Part shown: positions 21,797 to 30,532 of the stretch, piece by piece | Layout: every line of letters starts with the position of its first letter | Position numbering within the stretch: position 1 is the first letter of the stretch | Assembly: GCA_012520655.1 (NCBI GenBank) | Contig: JAAYNW010000008.1 | Location: forward strand, 1-64,000 | DNA from: Clostridiales bacterium | GTDB lineage: Bacteria; Bacillota; Clostridia; Lachnospirales; Lachnospiraceae | Direction of reading: 5' to 3' | Length of the DNA: 64,000 nucleotides | Notes under the pieces: model-generated | Told to the model about the DNA's origin: nothing | Database searches by the model: none | What the model saw: the letters and a program-made list of their open reading frames with translations, nothing else | Made by a program: the position numbers and the translations under genes

Positions 21797-22588
21797 ATGT
21801 ATAAAATTTTGGATAAATATAATATTAGGCAATTTGAAAATGATTTGAAGGAATTGAATATTAATTTGAGCGATTTCCAGAAGTCTCAATTTATTCAATA
21901 TTATGAATTGCTCGTGGAATGGAATTCATTTATGAATCTGACAGCAATTACTGATTTTGATGAGGTCTTAAAGAAACATTTTATCGACAGCCTTTCTATC
22001 GTGAAGGCTTTTGATTATATAGATAAAAATATCCATGCGCATAAATATAATATTGATGTGATTGCTGAAAAAGATAAGAGCTTAAAGGTAATTGATATTG
22101 GGACTGGGGCCGGTTTTCCGGGAATTCCCTTAAAAATTGCTTTTCCGAGACTTCAGATAATATTGCTCGATTCTCTTCAGAAGCGGGTTAAATTTCTGGA
22201 TGAGGTAATAGAAAAACTGCAGCTTGCAAATATTGATACCTTTCACGGGCGCGCTGAAGATTATGCGAAGCCGGATCAACTACGAGAGAAATATGATTTG
22301 TGCGTATCCAGAGCGGTTGCCAATCTTTCTACTCTTTCAGAATTCTGCCTTCCTTTTGTGAAAAAGGATGGGATTTTTATTTCTTATAAATCCGAAAAAT
22401 TAACAGATGAGTTGAAGGAGGCTGAAAAGGCTGTATCTATACTTGGTGGAAATGTGGAAGGGCAGTTATATTTTAAGCTTCCCCATTCCGATATAAGTCG
22501 AAATCTTCTTATTATAAGAAAGATTAAAAATACACCGGAAAAATTTCCAAGAAAAGCAGGACTCCCTGCCAAAGAGCCCATTAAATAA
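21797..22588 (+). CDS. rsmG: 16S rRNA (guanine527-N7)-methyltransferase RsmG
   Basis: RsmG/GidB methylates N7 of G527 in 16S rRNA using SAM. The family start LSDFQKSQFIQYYELLVEWN plus MNLTAITDFDEV is clear, and the SAM motif is VIDIGTGAGFPGIPLKIAFP. VSRAVANLSTLSEFCLPF is the later family block. At 263 aa it is slightly longer than usual, with an extra basic tail (KFPRKAGLPAKEPIK). It follows mnmG by 13 bases and ends one base from the convergent hydrolase. Confidence 0.95.
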   Translation: MYKILDKYNIRQFENDLKELNINLSDFQKSQFIQYYELLVEWNSFMNLTAITDFDEVLKKHFIDSLSIVKAFDYIDKNIHAHKYNIDVIAEKDKSLKVIDIGTGAGFPGIPLKIAFPRLQIILLDSLQKRVKFLDEVIEKLQLANIDTFHGRAEDYAKPDQLREKYDLCVSRAVANLSTLSEFCLPFVKKDGIFISYKSEKLTDELKEAEKAVSILGGNVEGQLYFKLPHSDISRNLLIIRKIKNTPEKFPRKAGLPAKEPIK

Positions 22589-22589
22589 T

Positions 22590-23540
22590 TTATGAATCTA
22601 AAAAGATATTTATATATTTTATTGTTTTTTCCGGTGCTTCCAGGTGTGGAAGATGCTTTGTATACGGAATATATACAGATTCGATGGCGTTGTTATAATA
22701 AATATAGTTTTCTAAGGTTGTATGGATATTCTCTTTGCCATCTCCTCCTATAAGATATATGCTGTGATTAATTTCTTTTAATGCATGTATAAAGTTTGTA
22801 TTAATATACTTTCCTATATAGCTTGAAAAGGAATATTTTGAGGTGTGATCAGGAAGATGAGCAGCTTCCAGGTAAGCTGAAATATCTTTTTCTTCTATAT
22901 TTAATACATTGTAAAAATATTCTTCTTTAAAATTTCTTTCAATAGAAGATTTATCTGTCAGCAAATTATAAATAAATGTACCGATCACAGGTATATCTAA
23001 AAGTAATTTTAATAGCTTTGTCTGTTTTGAAGGAATCTGATTGGATTCATACAGATTTTGTGGGTTAATATAAATCATTTTATTAATTACTTCCGGATCA
23101 TTGTGACAGGCCATGATTGTAATTGGTGAGGAATCTCCTGTTGCAATGATATCTGTTTTTTTGCCGATAATATTTTTAATGAAATCGATGATGAGCTGTA
23201 CATATAAATAATTGGTATAAGTTATATTCGGTTTATCCGATAATCCGTAACCTAATAAATCGATGGAGTATACTTCGTGGTTTTTGGATAATAAATCTGA
23301 GATTTTACTGAATTCATAGACGGAGCTTCCTACTCTTAAATCATGAATGAGAAGTATAGGAGAACCGGTTCCTTTTTTCGTATAACGAATTTTACCGAAT
23401 CTCCATTCGTAATAATTATTCTTCGGATAGCGAAGAGAATTTTTTGCAGTGTATAAAGAATAATAAACTCTGTTTATAATATGAATTACGATAGTTGTAA
23501 GTCCTGATAAGATTACAAAATGTTTTAATTTTTGTTTCAT
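22590..23540 (-). CDS. Membrane-anchored alpha/beta hydrolase
   Basis: An alpha/beta-hydrolase-fold protein with one N-terminal membrane segment (FVILSGLTTIVIHIINRVYY). The core shows PILLIHDLRVGSSVYEF at the oxyanion strand, IDLLGYGLSDKPN, the nucleophile elbow ATGDSSPITIMA and a late His in TKHLPHLEAPEKT. These give a plausible Ser-Asp-His triad, but the substrate is unknown. The track start (23645) adds an odd leader. GGGAAGGG lies one base before ATG 23552 (too close) and 13 before ATG 23540, so I chose 23540 (316 aa) with moderate certainty. It is convergent with rsmG. Confidence 0.75.
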   Translation of the reverse strand: MKQKLKHFVILSGLTTIVIHIINRVYYSLYTAKNSLRYPKNNYYEWRFGKIRYTKKGTGSPILLIHDLRVGSSVYEFSKISDLLSKNHEVYSIDLLGYGLSDKPNITYTNYLYVQLIIDFIKNIIGKKTDIIATGDSSPITIMACHNDPEVINKMIYINPQNLYESNQIPSKQTKLLKLLLDIPVIGTFIYNLLTDKSSIERNFKEEYFYNVLNIEEKDISAYLEAAHLPDHTSKYSFSSYIGKYINTNFIHALKEINHSIYLIGGDGKENIHTTLENYIYYNNAIESVYIPYTKHLPHLEAPEKTIKYINIFLDS

Positions 23541-23695
23541 ATAAATAACCATGCCCTTCCCATAGCCTGCAGTTTTTATTTTACATTTTAATTGTATTAT
23601 ATTTATAAAACGATTACAAATAAAATTAATATTATATCTTCTCATTCTTTTTATTTTATTATATTATATCAATAGTAATTTTTAAAGTAATCATT

Positions 23696-23725
23696 TTACC
23701 AAATTAGGTAAAAATATGATATAAT
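23696..23725 (+). promoter_or_regulatory. Putative promoter of the DegS-like kinase gene
   Basis: TTACCA (23696-23701), 18 bases, then TATAAT (23720-23725). The -10 box overlaps the ATG at 23724 used by the ORF track, so that codon cannot be the translation start. Confidence 0.5.
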
Positions 23726-23765
23726 GTTACTTAATAAATTATGTTGTAATGTATGGGGACATTGG

Positions 23766-24812
23766 ATGCTGAATGAATTATACTCAAACTTAAAAAAAAT
23801 GTATTACGATTTTTTTAAAGAACAGCAGGAATTATATGAAAAAATTGACAATAATAAAAGCCGTATTTTACAAATTGACAATTTTTTAAAAACTATTTCT
23901 GTTAAACAAGAAAAGAAAGAAGAAACTTTTTTTTCGAAAAATAGTAAATATTTACAGGATATTTATTTTAATTTGTTGCTTTCTGAAAAAAATAATATTA
24001 GGAATGATAATCAATATTATGAAGATAAAATTGACTTATTAAATGTGAGAATTAAAACTTTAGAATCTGAAGTTAATTTCCTTAATGAAAATCATATTTT
24101 TAAGAGGAACTGTGCTGAAAATGATGTTAGTTATAGTGAAGGTATCAAGTTCAATCAGGAGAATATTAACAGACAGTGTCAGATTCTAGATGTACAAGAA
24201 AAGGAACGTCAGAGAATTGCAAGAGATTTACATGATACTTCTCTTCAAAACTTGGCACACTTGGTACATAAGATAGAGCTTACTTCTATGTATATGGACC
24301 AAGACCTTATAAAAGCAAAATTGGAACTTGCTACTGTCAATAAGAATTTAAAATCTATTATTCAAGATATACGAAATACTATTTTTGATCTTAGACCTAT
24401 GATTTTTGATGATCTGGGATTAAAGACGGCTTTTGAAAAATTAATTGATAAATTAAGTGAGTCTTTTGATTTTAATATAAAATATGAAATAGATGAAATT
24501 AAATGTAATAATTCTTTAGTGTTGATGACGATATATAGAATTGTTGAAGAATGTATTAATAATGCTCTTAAACATTCGGAAGGCAATGAGATTATTTTTA
24601 TTTTGAAAAGTGAAAAGAATGGATGTTTTATTTCTGTCACGGATAATGGTCAGAGCTTTGATTGCAATGAAGTTCTTTCTTCAGAAGAAAGACATTTTGG
24701 TTTATGTATTCTAAAAGAAAGAGTAGATTTGTTGACAGGTACTATTAATATAGATTCTAGACCTGGTGTAGGTACAACGATAAAAATATTTATTCCATTA
24801 TTATCAGTGTAA
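23766..24812 (+). CDS. Cytoplasmic sensor histidine kinase, DegS/NarX-like (HisKA_3)
   Basis: A 348-aa kinase without membrane segments. The first ~125 residues are charged and probably coiled-coil. The dimerisation/phosphoacceptor block ERQRIARDLHDTSLQNLAHL places the His near residue 156, typical of HisKA_3 kinases. The ATPase domain has EECINNALKHSEG (N box), VTDNGQSF and FGLCILKERVDLLTG. I moved the start from 23724 to ATG 23766 because the promoter -10 box overlaps the former and GGGGA precedes the latter. The response regulator follows 98 bases later. The sensed signal is unknown; a cytoplasmic input like DegS is likely. Confidence 0.88.
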   Translation: MLNELYSNLKKMYYDFFKEQQELYEKIDNNKSRILQIDNFLKTISVKQEKKEETFFSKNSKYLQDIYFNLLLSEKNNIRNDNQYYEDKIDLLNVRIKTLESEVNFLNENHIFKRNCAENDVSYSEGIKFNQENINRQCQILDVQEKERQRIARDLHDTSLQNLAHLVHKIELTSMYMDQDLIKAKLELATVNKNLKSIIQDIRNTIFDLRPMIFDDLGLKTAFEKLIDKLSESFDFNIKYEIDEIKCNNSLVLMTIYRIVEECINNALKHSEGNEIIFILKSEKNGCFISVTDNGQSFDCNEVLSSEERHFGLCILKERVDLLTGTINIDSRPGVGTTIKIFIPLLSV

Positions 24813-24910
24813 AGTTTTATATGTAAATATTGATGAATGAGAATTTTTATTTATTATGAAAGAAATTCTGTAAGAGTGAAAACTCTTCTTGGATTTGAGG
24901 GAGAAAAAGA

Positions 24911-25555
24911 ATGTGTATTAATGTAATGCTAGTTGATGACCATATGATGATGAGGGAGGGAATAAAGAATCTTTTAGAGTTTGACGGGAACATAAAAGTT
25001 GTTTCAGAAGCGTCGGACGGAGTAGAATGTTTGAATATTTTAAAGGACGTTGTTCCTGATATTATTCTGTTAGATATAAATCTGCCTAATAAAAATGGGA
25101 TTGAAGTTTTGCAAGACATTAAGAATAATGCTATACCTGTTAAAGTTTTAATGCTAACGGTACATAATGAAGTGGAATATTTATTGAAAGCAATTGATAT
25201 TGGCGCAGATGGATATATTTTAAAGGATTCCGAATCTGCAGAATTGAAACGAGCAATTAATTATATTATGGGGGGTGAGAACTATATACAGCCAAGTTTG
25301 ATCCCGGCATTGAATTCGAGGTTGGTTAAGAGAGACTTGGATAAAGATAAAATTGAATCATTAACAAAGAGAGAGTTAGAAGTTCTTATTCAAGTTTCAA
25401 ATGGTATGTTTAATAAAGAAATTGCTACCAGCTTAAATATCAGTGAGAGAACTGTTAAAAATCATATATCTAATATTTTTAAGAAAATTGAGGTTAGTGA
25501 TAGGACACAGGCTGCTGTTTTTGCGATTAAGAATAATTTGATTCAACTTTATTAG
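24911..25555 (+). CDS. Response regulator, NarL/DegU family
   Basis: A 214-aa response regulator. The receiver domain begins INVMLVDDHMMMREGIKNLL, with the phosphoacceptor Asp55 in IILLDINLPN and the Lys in GYILKDSES. The C-terminal LuxR-type helix-turn-helix is LTKRELEVLIQVSNGMFNKE followed by IATSLNISERTVKNHISNIF. It pairs with the kinase just upstream. A parS-containing hairpin terminator follows. Target genes cannot be read from the window. Confidence 0.92.
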   Translation: MCINVMLVDDHMMMREGIKNLLEFDGNIKVVSEASDGVECLNILKDVVPDIILLDINLPNKNGIEVLQDIKNNAIPVKVLMLTVHNEVEYLLKAIDIGADGYILKDSESAELKRAINYIMGGENYIQPSLIPALNSRLVKRDLDKDKIESLTKRELEVLIQVSNGMFNKEIATSLNISERTVKNHISNIFKKIEVSDRTQAAVFAIKNNLIQLY

Positions 25556-25567
25556 TTAATAGCTGGC

Positions 25568-25616
25568 AAAAAGAGAGTATTTAATGTTTCACGTGAAACA
25601 TATAGTGCTCTTTTTT
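25568..25616 (+). terminator. Terminator hairpin that contains a parS site
   Basis: AAAGAGAGTATTTAATGTTTCAC folds on GTGAAACATATAGTGCTCTT with a few mismatches and is followed by six T residues. The apex of the stem is the 16-bp parS palindrome. It ends the degU-like transcript. Confidence 0.6.
25585..25600. other. parS centromere site 1
   Basis: TGTTTCACGTGAAACA is the exact 16-bp ParB-binding palindrome known from Bacillus and most bacteria, 224 bases upstream of parA. Confidence 0.95.
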
Positions 25617-25634
25617 CATTATTCCACAAGATAA

Positions 25635-25650
25635 TGTTTCACGTGAAACA
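25635..25650. other. parS centromere site 2
   Basis: A second perfect TGTTTCACGTGAAACA, 50 bases after the first. Two half-sites GTGAAACA follow at 25681-25688 and 25701-25708. Confidence 0.95.
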
Positions 25651-25823
25651 TACAAGCCCTACATATTGTAAAATATGGTTGTGAAACATTTTACTGTAGC
25701 GTGAAACATTAGAATAACTCAAAATTATGTAGATTCTCAATATAAATAATGATATAATCGAACAAGACGATATAATATGTAATAAAGAAAAGCGTCTGGA
25801 GAAAACGAAAGGCGAGTATAAAA

Positions 25824-26591
25824 ATGGGAAGAACAATTGCAGTCGCAAATCAAAAGGGTGGTGTTGGAAAAACAACAACATCTATTAATTTATCTGCTTC
25901 GCTAGCGGAAAAAGGAAAAAAAGTATTGGTTATAGATACTGATCCTCAGGGAAATACAACCAGCGGATTTGGTATAAACAAGAATGAATTGGATAATACA
26001 GTATATGAATTGATATTGGGAGAATGTTCTATACAAGAATGTATAATAAAAAATATTGTTCCGGGGGTATCTATTATACCTTCAAATGTAAATCTTGCAG
26101 CAACAGAAATTGAACTAATAGGAGTAGAAAAAAAAGAGTTTATATTAAGAAATGAAGTGGATTGGGTTAAAGATCAATATGATTATATTATAATAGACTG
26201 TCCTCCTTCCCTTAATATGTTGACAATTAATGCGATGACGACTGCGGATTCAGTATTAGTTCCGATTCAATGTGAGTATTATGCGTTGGAAGGATTAAGT
26301 CAATTAATACATACTGTTAATTTGGTAAAAGAAAGATTGAATCCGGATTTAGAGATAGAGGGAATTGTTTTTACAATGTATGATTCCAGAACAAATCTTT
26401 CCATGCAGGTAGTCGAAAATGTTAAAAACCATTTGAAGCAAAATATTTATAAAACTGTTATTCCAAGAAATATTCGTTTAGCTGAGGCACCAAGTTATGG
26501 CATGCCAATAAACATGTATGATGCTAAATCGGCCGGTGCCGAAGCATATTTATTACTTGCAGATGAAGTTATTAATAGAAAGGATATATAA
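25824..26591 (+). CDS. parA: Chromosome partitioning ATPase ParA/Soj
   Basis: ParA/Soj (255 aa) is a deviant Walker ATPase that binds DNA as an ATP dimer and drives origin segregation with ParB; in Firmicutes it also regulates DnaA. The N-terminal motif is ANQKGGVGKTTTSINLSASL, with DTDPQGN and IIIDCPPSLNMLTINA. TATAAT boxes occur at 25753-25758 and 25771-25776, downstream of the parS sites, without a good -35. The stop is two bases from parB. Confidence 0.97.
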   Translation: MGRTIAVANQKGGVGKTTTSINLSASLAEKGKKVLVIDTDPQGNTTSGFGINKNELDNTVYELILGECSIQECIIKNIVPGVSIIPSNVNLAATEIELIGVEKKEFILRNEVDWVKDQYDYIIIDCPPSLNMLTINAMTTADSVLVPIQCEYYALEGLSQLIHTVNLVKERLNPDLEIEGIVFTMYDSRTNLSMQVVENVKNHLKQNIYKTVIPRNIRLAEAPSYGMPINMYDAKSAGAEAYLLLADEVINRKDI

Positions 26592-26593
26592 CT

Positions 26594-27496
26594 ATGGCGG
26601 CGAGAGGATTAGGTAAGGGACTTGATGCTTTAATACCGAGTGGGGTAGATACAAAGCAAAAAAAAGAAACATCCAAGAATGAAAAGAATGAGAATGCAGT
26701 AAATGAAAGTAACTCAGAAACATTAGTGAAGATTACAATGGTTGAGCCGAATAGAGAACAGCCAAGAAAAAATTTCGATGAAGATGCATTATTGGAATTG
26801 GCCGAATCAATAAAGCAATTTGGTTTGTTGCAGCCCATTCTTGTTCAGGATAGAAAGACATATTATGAAATAATTGCCGGTGAAAGAAGATGGCGCGCTG
26901 CTAAAATGGCAGGATTAAAAGAGGTACCGGTTATCATAAGAAATCTAACCGATCAAGAAATAGTGGAAATTTCTTTAATTGAGAATATTCAAAGAGAAGA
27001 CTTGAATCCGATTGAAGAAGCCTTGGCATATAAAAGATTACTGACAGAGTTCAATCTCAAACAAGATGAAGTAGCGGAAAGAGTATCTAAGAGCAGAACA
27101 GCCGTGACGAATTCCATGCGTTTGTTAAAGCTTTGCGATGAAGTACAGCAAATGATTATTAATGATATGATTTCAACAGGACATGCCAGAGCACTTATTC
27201 CAATAGAAGATTCGGAGCAGCAATACACAATAGCGCAGAAAATCTTTGATGAAAAGTTAAGCGTACGCGATGTGGAAAAACTGGTAAAAGATATTAATAA
27301 ACCGGCCAAGCCTAAAAAAATTGTACAAACTGATAAAAATCTGGAGGTAATCTATCAGGATATAGAAGAAAAACTGAAACAAGCTCTCAGTACAAAAGTA
27401 ACTATCTCTTCTAAAGGTCAAGGGATTGGTAAAATTGAAATTGAATTCTATAATCACGACGATTTGGAAAAAATTACAGATAAATTAACACATTGA
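26594..27496 (+). CDS. parB: Chromosome partitioning protein ParB/Spo0J
   Basis: ParB/Spo0J (300 aa) is a CTP-dependent DNA clamp loaded at parS. It starts RGLGKGLDALIP, the ParA-stimulating N-terminus. The CTPase motifs include NREQPRKNFDEDALLELAES and the Arg-rich GERRWRAAKMAGL plus IENIQREDLNPIEEALAY. The HTH that reads parS is LKQDEVAERVSKSRTAVTNS, and the C-terminus is the dimerisation domain. parS sites are just upstream. Confidence 0.97.
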   Translation: MAARGLGKGLDALIPSGVDTKQKKETSKNEKNENAVNESNSETLVKITMVEPNREQPRKNFDEDALLELAESIKQFGLLQPILVQDRKTYYEIIAGERRWRAAKMAGLKEVPVIIRNLTDQEIVEISLIENIQREDLNPIEEALAYKRLLTEFNLKQDEVAERVSKSRTAVTNSMRLLKLCDEVQQMIINDMISTGHARALIPIEDSEQQYTIAQKIFDEKLSVRDVEKLVKDINKPAKPKKIVQTDKNLEVIYQDIEEKLKQALSTKVTISSKGQGIGKIEIEFYNHDDLEKITDKLTH

Positions 27497-27524
27497 TAAA
27501 TGATATGATATATTTTGTAGACTA

Positions 27525-28082
27525 ATGCGAAGTCTTGATAATATACGAATGGAGGAAAATGAAATTGTGAAAAGTCAATTATTAAGTTATATGGGATTGG
27601 GAAATTTGGATATAGGCTATCTATTTATAGGTATGGCTGTAATTATCTTTATATTGATGATATTAGTAATTATCCAGATTGTAAATACATCCAAATTAAA
27701 GAAAAAATATTTAAAATTTATGCAAGGAAAAGATGCAAAGAACCTGGAGAAAGATATTATAGGATTATATGAAGATAATAAGTTTATAAAAGCTTCCGCC
27801 GAAAAAAACAAGAAGGATATTAGAGAATTATATAAAAAGTTAGAATCCACTTTTCAAAAAGTTGGAATTGTAAAGTATGATGCATTTAAGCAAATGGGAG
27901 GTCAACTTAGCTTTAGTCTGGCATTATTAGATGAGAATGATAACGGTTTTATACTGAATTCTGTTCACAGCGCAGAAGGATGTTATTCTTATACAAAACA
28001 AATAAAGAATGGGCAGTGTTCAATTTTATTGGGAGAAGAAGAAAAACAGGCACTCGACATAGCAATGGGTATGGGGGTTTAA
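27525..28082 (+). CDS. DUF4446 family single-pass membrane protein
   Basis: A 185-aa protein with one membrane helix (YLFIGMAVIIFILMILVIIQI) followed by a cytoplasmic charged, probably coiled region and a compact domain: VKYDAFKQMGGQLSFSLALL then DENDNGFILNSVHS. This matches DUF4446, a family commonly placed next to parAB in Clostridia; function unknown. The track start is ATG 27525; ATG 27549 and GTG 27570 (GGAGG 11 bases upstream) are alternatives, so the first 15 residues are uncertain. It sits 28 bases after parB and 20 before the HD-GYP gene. Confidence 0.85.
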   Translation: MRSLDNIRMEENEIVKSQLLSYMGLGNLDIGYLFIGMAVIIFILMILVIIQIVNTSKLKKKYLKFMQGKDAKNLEKDIIGLYEDNKFIKASAEKNKKDIRELYKKLESTFQKVGIVKYDAFKQMGGQLSFSLALLDENDNGFILNSVHSAEGCYSYTKQIKNGQCSILLGEEEKQALDIAMGMGV

Positions 28083-28102
28083 TAAGAAGAGGAGTATAAT
28101 TA

Positions 28103-29158
28103 ATGAAAATATGTGAAATTGGTAATTTATCTGGAGGGGAAATTCTAGCCAGAGCTGTGATGACGTTGGACTATCAGGTCCTGTTATCGGAGGGGACAAT
28201 TTTACGAAAAGAATACATTGAAAAATTAAGTGAGTTAGGAATTAGAGAAGTATATATAAAAGAGAAGGTTAACACGGAAGAAGTTGTATTGTTAAGAAAT
28301 GAAGTAGAAGAAGATTTTAAAAATAAAGTAAAAACAATAATTGAAAAGCATACTTATACTCATAGTAAAGAATTAGTAGAATTAAGTAAAACAGCAGATA
28401 ATATTATTACAAACATTTTAGAGGAAGAAGAGCTAGTTGAAAAAATATACGATATTAAGGAAAGAAGTGCTGATATTTACGAACATTCAATTACTGTTTG
28501 TTCATTAGCTACATTAACTTCTCTTAAAATGAAATTATCAAAAAGCAGAATACATGATATTGGAGTTGCATGTCTCTTGCATGATTTGGGGTTAAGATAT
28601 TTGGTGGTTGATTGCATTGATAAAAACATGGAGGAATTATCGGAGCTCGAGTTAGCAGAATATAAGAAACATTCTGTGTATGGTTATTCAGCTCTTAAGA
28701 ATGAACTTTGGATTTCTGAAATAAGCAAGTATATTATTCTGTATCACCATGAGAGAATGGATGGTTCAGGATATCCTCTCAAAGCGACAGATATTCCTTT
28801 GGAGGCAAGAATCGTAATTATTTGTGAAGCCTTTGACGAAATGATTTGTGGAATTGGCTGCAAGAGAGTTAAGGTGCACGAAGCGATAGAACATTTGAAA
28901 AAATATAAAAATATATTATATGACGGAAAAATTGTAGATATATTTCTTGATTTTACTGCAGTTTACCCGGCAGGCTCCTACATTCTTACAAATGAAGGAG
29001 AAATAGGTATTGTTATAAGGCAGAATAAAACTTTTCCTGACAAGCCTTTTATTAAAATTATATATGATAATAAAGGTGAAAGAGTTTTGCAAGATATAGT
29101 AAAAGATTTATCGGTACAAGATAATGTTTATATTGAAAAAGTAATTGAAATTATTTAA
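28103..29158 (+). CDS. HD-GYP domain protein, putative cyclic-di-GMP phosphodiesterase
   Basis: A 351-aa protein with an HD-GYP domain. The HD pair is in ACLLHDLGLRYL and the GYP block is YHHERMDGSGYPLKATDIPL, followed by ARIVIICEAFDEM. These are the metal ligands and signature of phosphodiesterases that degrade cyclic di-GMP or related dinucleotides. The first ~100 residues resemble the N-terminal domain common in such proteins (LSEGTILRKEYIEKLSELGI). It is embedded between parB-DUF4446 and serS. Activity is inferred from motifs. Confidence 0.88.
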   Translation: MKICEIGNLSGGEILARAVMTLDYQVLLSEGTILRKEYIEKLSELGIREVYIKEKVNTEEVVLLRNEVEEDFKNKVKTIIEKHTYTHSKELVELSKTADNIITNILEEEELVEKIYDIKERSADIYEHSITVCSLATLTSLKMKLSKSRIHDIGVACLLHDLGLRYLVVDCIDKNMEELSELELAEYKKHSVYGYSALKNELWISEISKYIILYHHERMDGSGYPLKATDIPLEARIVIICEAFDEMICGIGCKRVKVHEAIEHLKKYKNILYDGKIVDIFLDFTAVYPAGSYILTNEGEIGIVIRQNKTFPDKPFIKIIYDNKGERVLQDIVKDLSVQDNVYIEKVIEII

Positions 29159-29192
29159 TAAAATTATATAAATAAGAAAGAGGAGTAAAGCA

Positions 29193-30470
29193 ATGATCGA
29201 TATTAAATTTTTGAGAGAGAATCCGGAAATCGTAAAGGAGAATATCAGGAAAAAATTTCAGGACAATAAACTCAGTCTGGTGGACGAAGTAATTGCTCTC
29301 GATCTGGAAAGCAGAAAGACACAGCAGGAGGCGGACGAATTAAGAGCGAACCGTAATAAAGTATCAAAAGAAATCGGAACGTTAATGGCACAAGGGAAAA
29401 AAGAAGAAGCCGAGGATAAAAAAAGGGAAGTTGCAGTCGGTGCAAAACGCCTTGCGGAATTGGAAGAAAAAGAAAAGGAATTGGAAGAAAAAATAACTAA
29501 AGTAATGATGTCAATTCCTAATATTATCGATCCCACTGTTCCTATCGGGAAAGATGATACAGAAAATGTGGAAATAAAAAAATATGGTGAACCTGTATTT
29601 CCCGATTTTGAGATTCCTTATCATACGGAAATCATGGAAAAGTTAAATGGAATTGACTTGGACAGCGCGAGAAAGGTTGCAGGTAATGGTTTTTATTATT
29701 TGATGGGAGATATTGCGAGACTACATTCCGCAGTTATTTCTTACGCACGTGATTTTATGATTGATAGAGGATTTACCTATTGTATTCCACCATTTATGAT
29801 TCGAAGCAATGTTGTAACGGGAGTCATGAGTTTTTCTGAAATGGAAGCGATGATGTATAAAATTGAAGGAGAAGATTTGTATTTAATCGGAACATCGGAG
29901 CATTCTATGATAGGTAAATTTATCGATACTATCGTTTCTGAAGAAGAGCTTCCAAAGACGCTTACAAGCTACTCTCCTTGTTTCAGAAAAGAAAAAGGTG
30001 CACATGGCTTGGAAGAACGTGGAGTATACAGAATCCATCAATTCGAGAAACAGGAAATGGTTGTTGTGTGTAAGCCTGAAGAATCACCTATGTGGTTTGA
30101 AAAATTATGGCAGAATACAGTGGATTTATTCCGCTCCATGGATATTCCGGTAAGAACAATTGAATGCTGCTCCGGCGATTTGGCAGATTTAAAAGTAAAG
30201 TCCTACGATGTGGAAGCCTGGTCACCGAGACAGAAAAAATATTTTGAAGTAGGAAGCTGCTCCAATTTAGGAGACGCTCAGGCAAGAAGATTAAAAATTC
30301 GTGTAAACGGAGAAAACGGAAAGTACTTCGCGCATACATTAAATAATACGGTAGTCGCCCCTCCGAGAATGTTAATTGCATTTTTAGAGAATAATCTTCA
30401 AGAGGACGGTTCCATAAGAATTCCGGAAGTATTATGGCCTTACATGGGCGGTAAAAAAGTTATAAAATAG
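29193..30470 (+). CDS. serS: Seryl-tRNA synthetase
   Basis: SerRS (425 aa) charges tRNA-Ser and tRNA-Sec. The N-terminal long coiled-coil arm runs through residues ~25-110 (KKEEAEDKKREVAVGAKRLA). The class II core shows motif 2 CFRKEKGAHGLEERGVYRIH, HQFEKQEMVVV, and motif 3 NNTVVAPPRMLIAFLENN. AGAGGAGT precedes ATG 29193. The leader is only about 34 bases, so a T-box is absent here unless transcription starts further upstream. Confidence 0.97.
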   Translation: MIDIKFLRENPEIVKENIRKKFQDNKLSLVDEVIALDLESRKTQQEADELRANRNKVSKEIGTLMAQGKKEEAEDKKREVAVGAKRLAELEEKEKELEEKITKVMMSIPNIIDPTVPIGKDDTENVEIKKYGEPVFPDFEIPYHTEIMEKLNGIDLDSARKVAGNGFYYLMGDIARLHSAVISYARDFMIDRGFTYCIPPFMIRSNVVTGVMSFSEMEAMMYKIEGEDLYLIGTSEHSMIGKFIDTIVSEEELPKTLTSYSPCFRKEKGAHGLEERGVYRIHQFEKQEMVVVCKPEESPMWFEKLWQNTVDLFRSMDIPVRTIECCSGDLADLKVKSYDVEAWSPRQKKYFEVGSCSNLGDAQARRLKIRVNGENGKYFAHTLNNTVVAPPRMLIAFLENNLQEDGSIRIPEVLWPYMGGKKVIK

Positions 30471-30532
30471 TCAGATTCCATAAAGACAAAGTTAAGAGTT
30501 GAGATATGGAATTTTGAAAAGAGGTGAAATCT

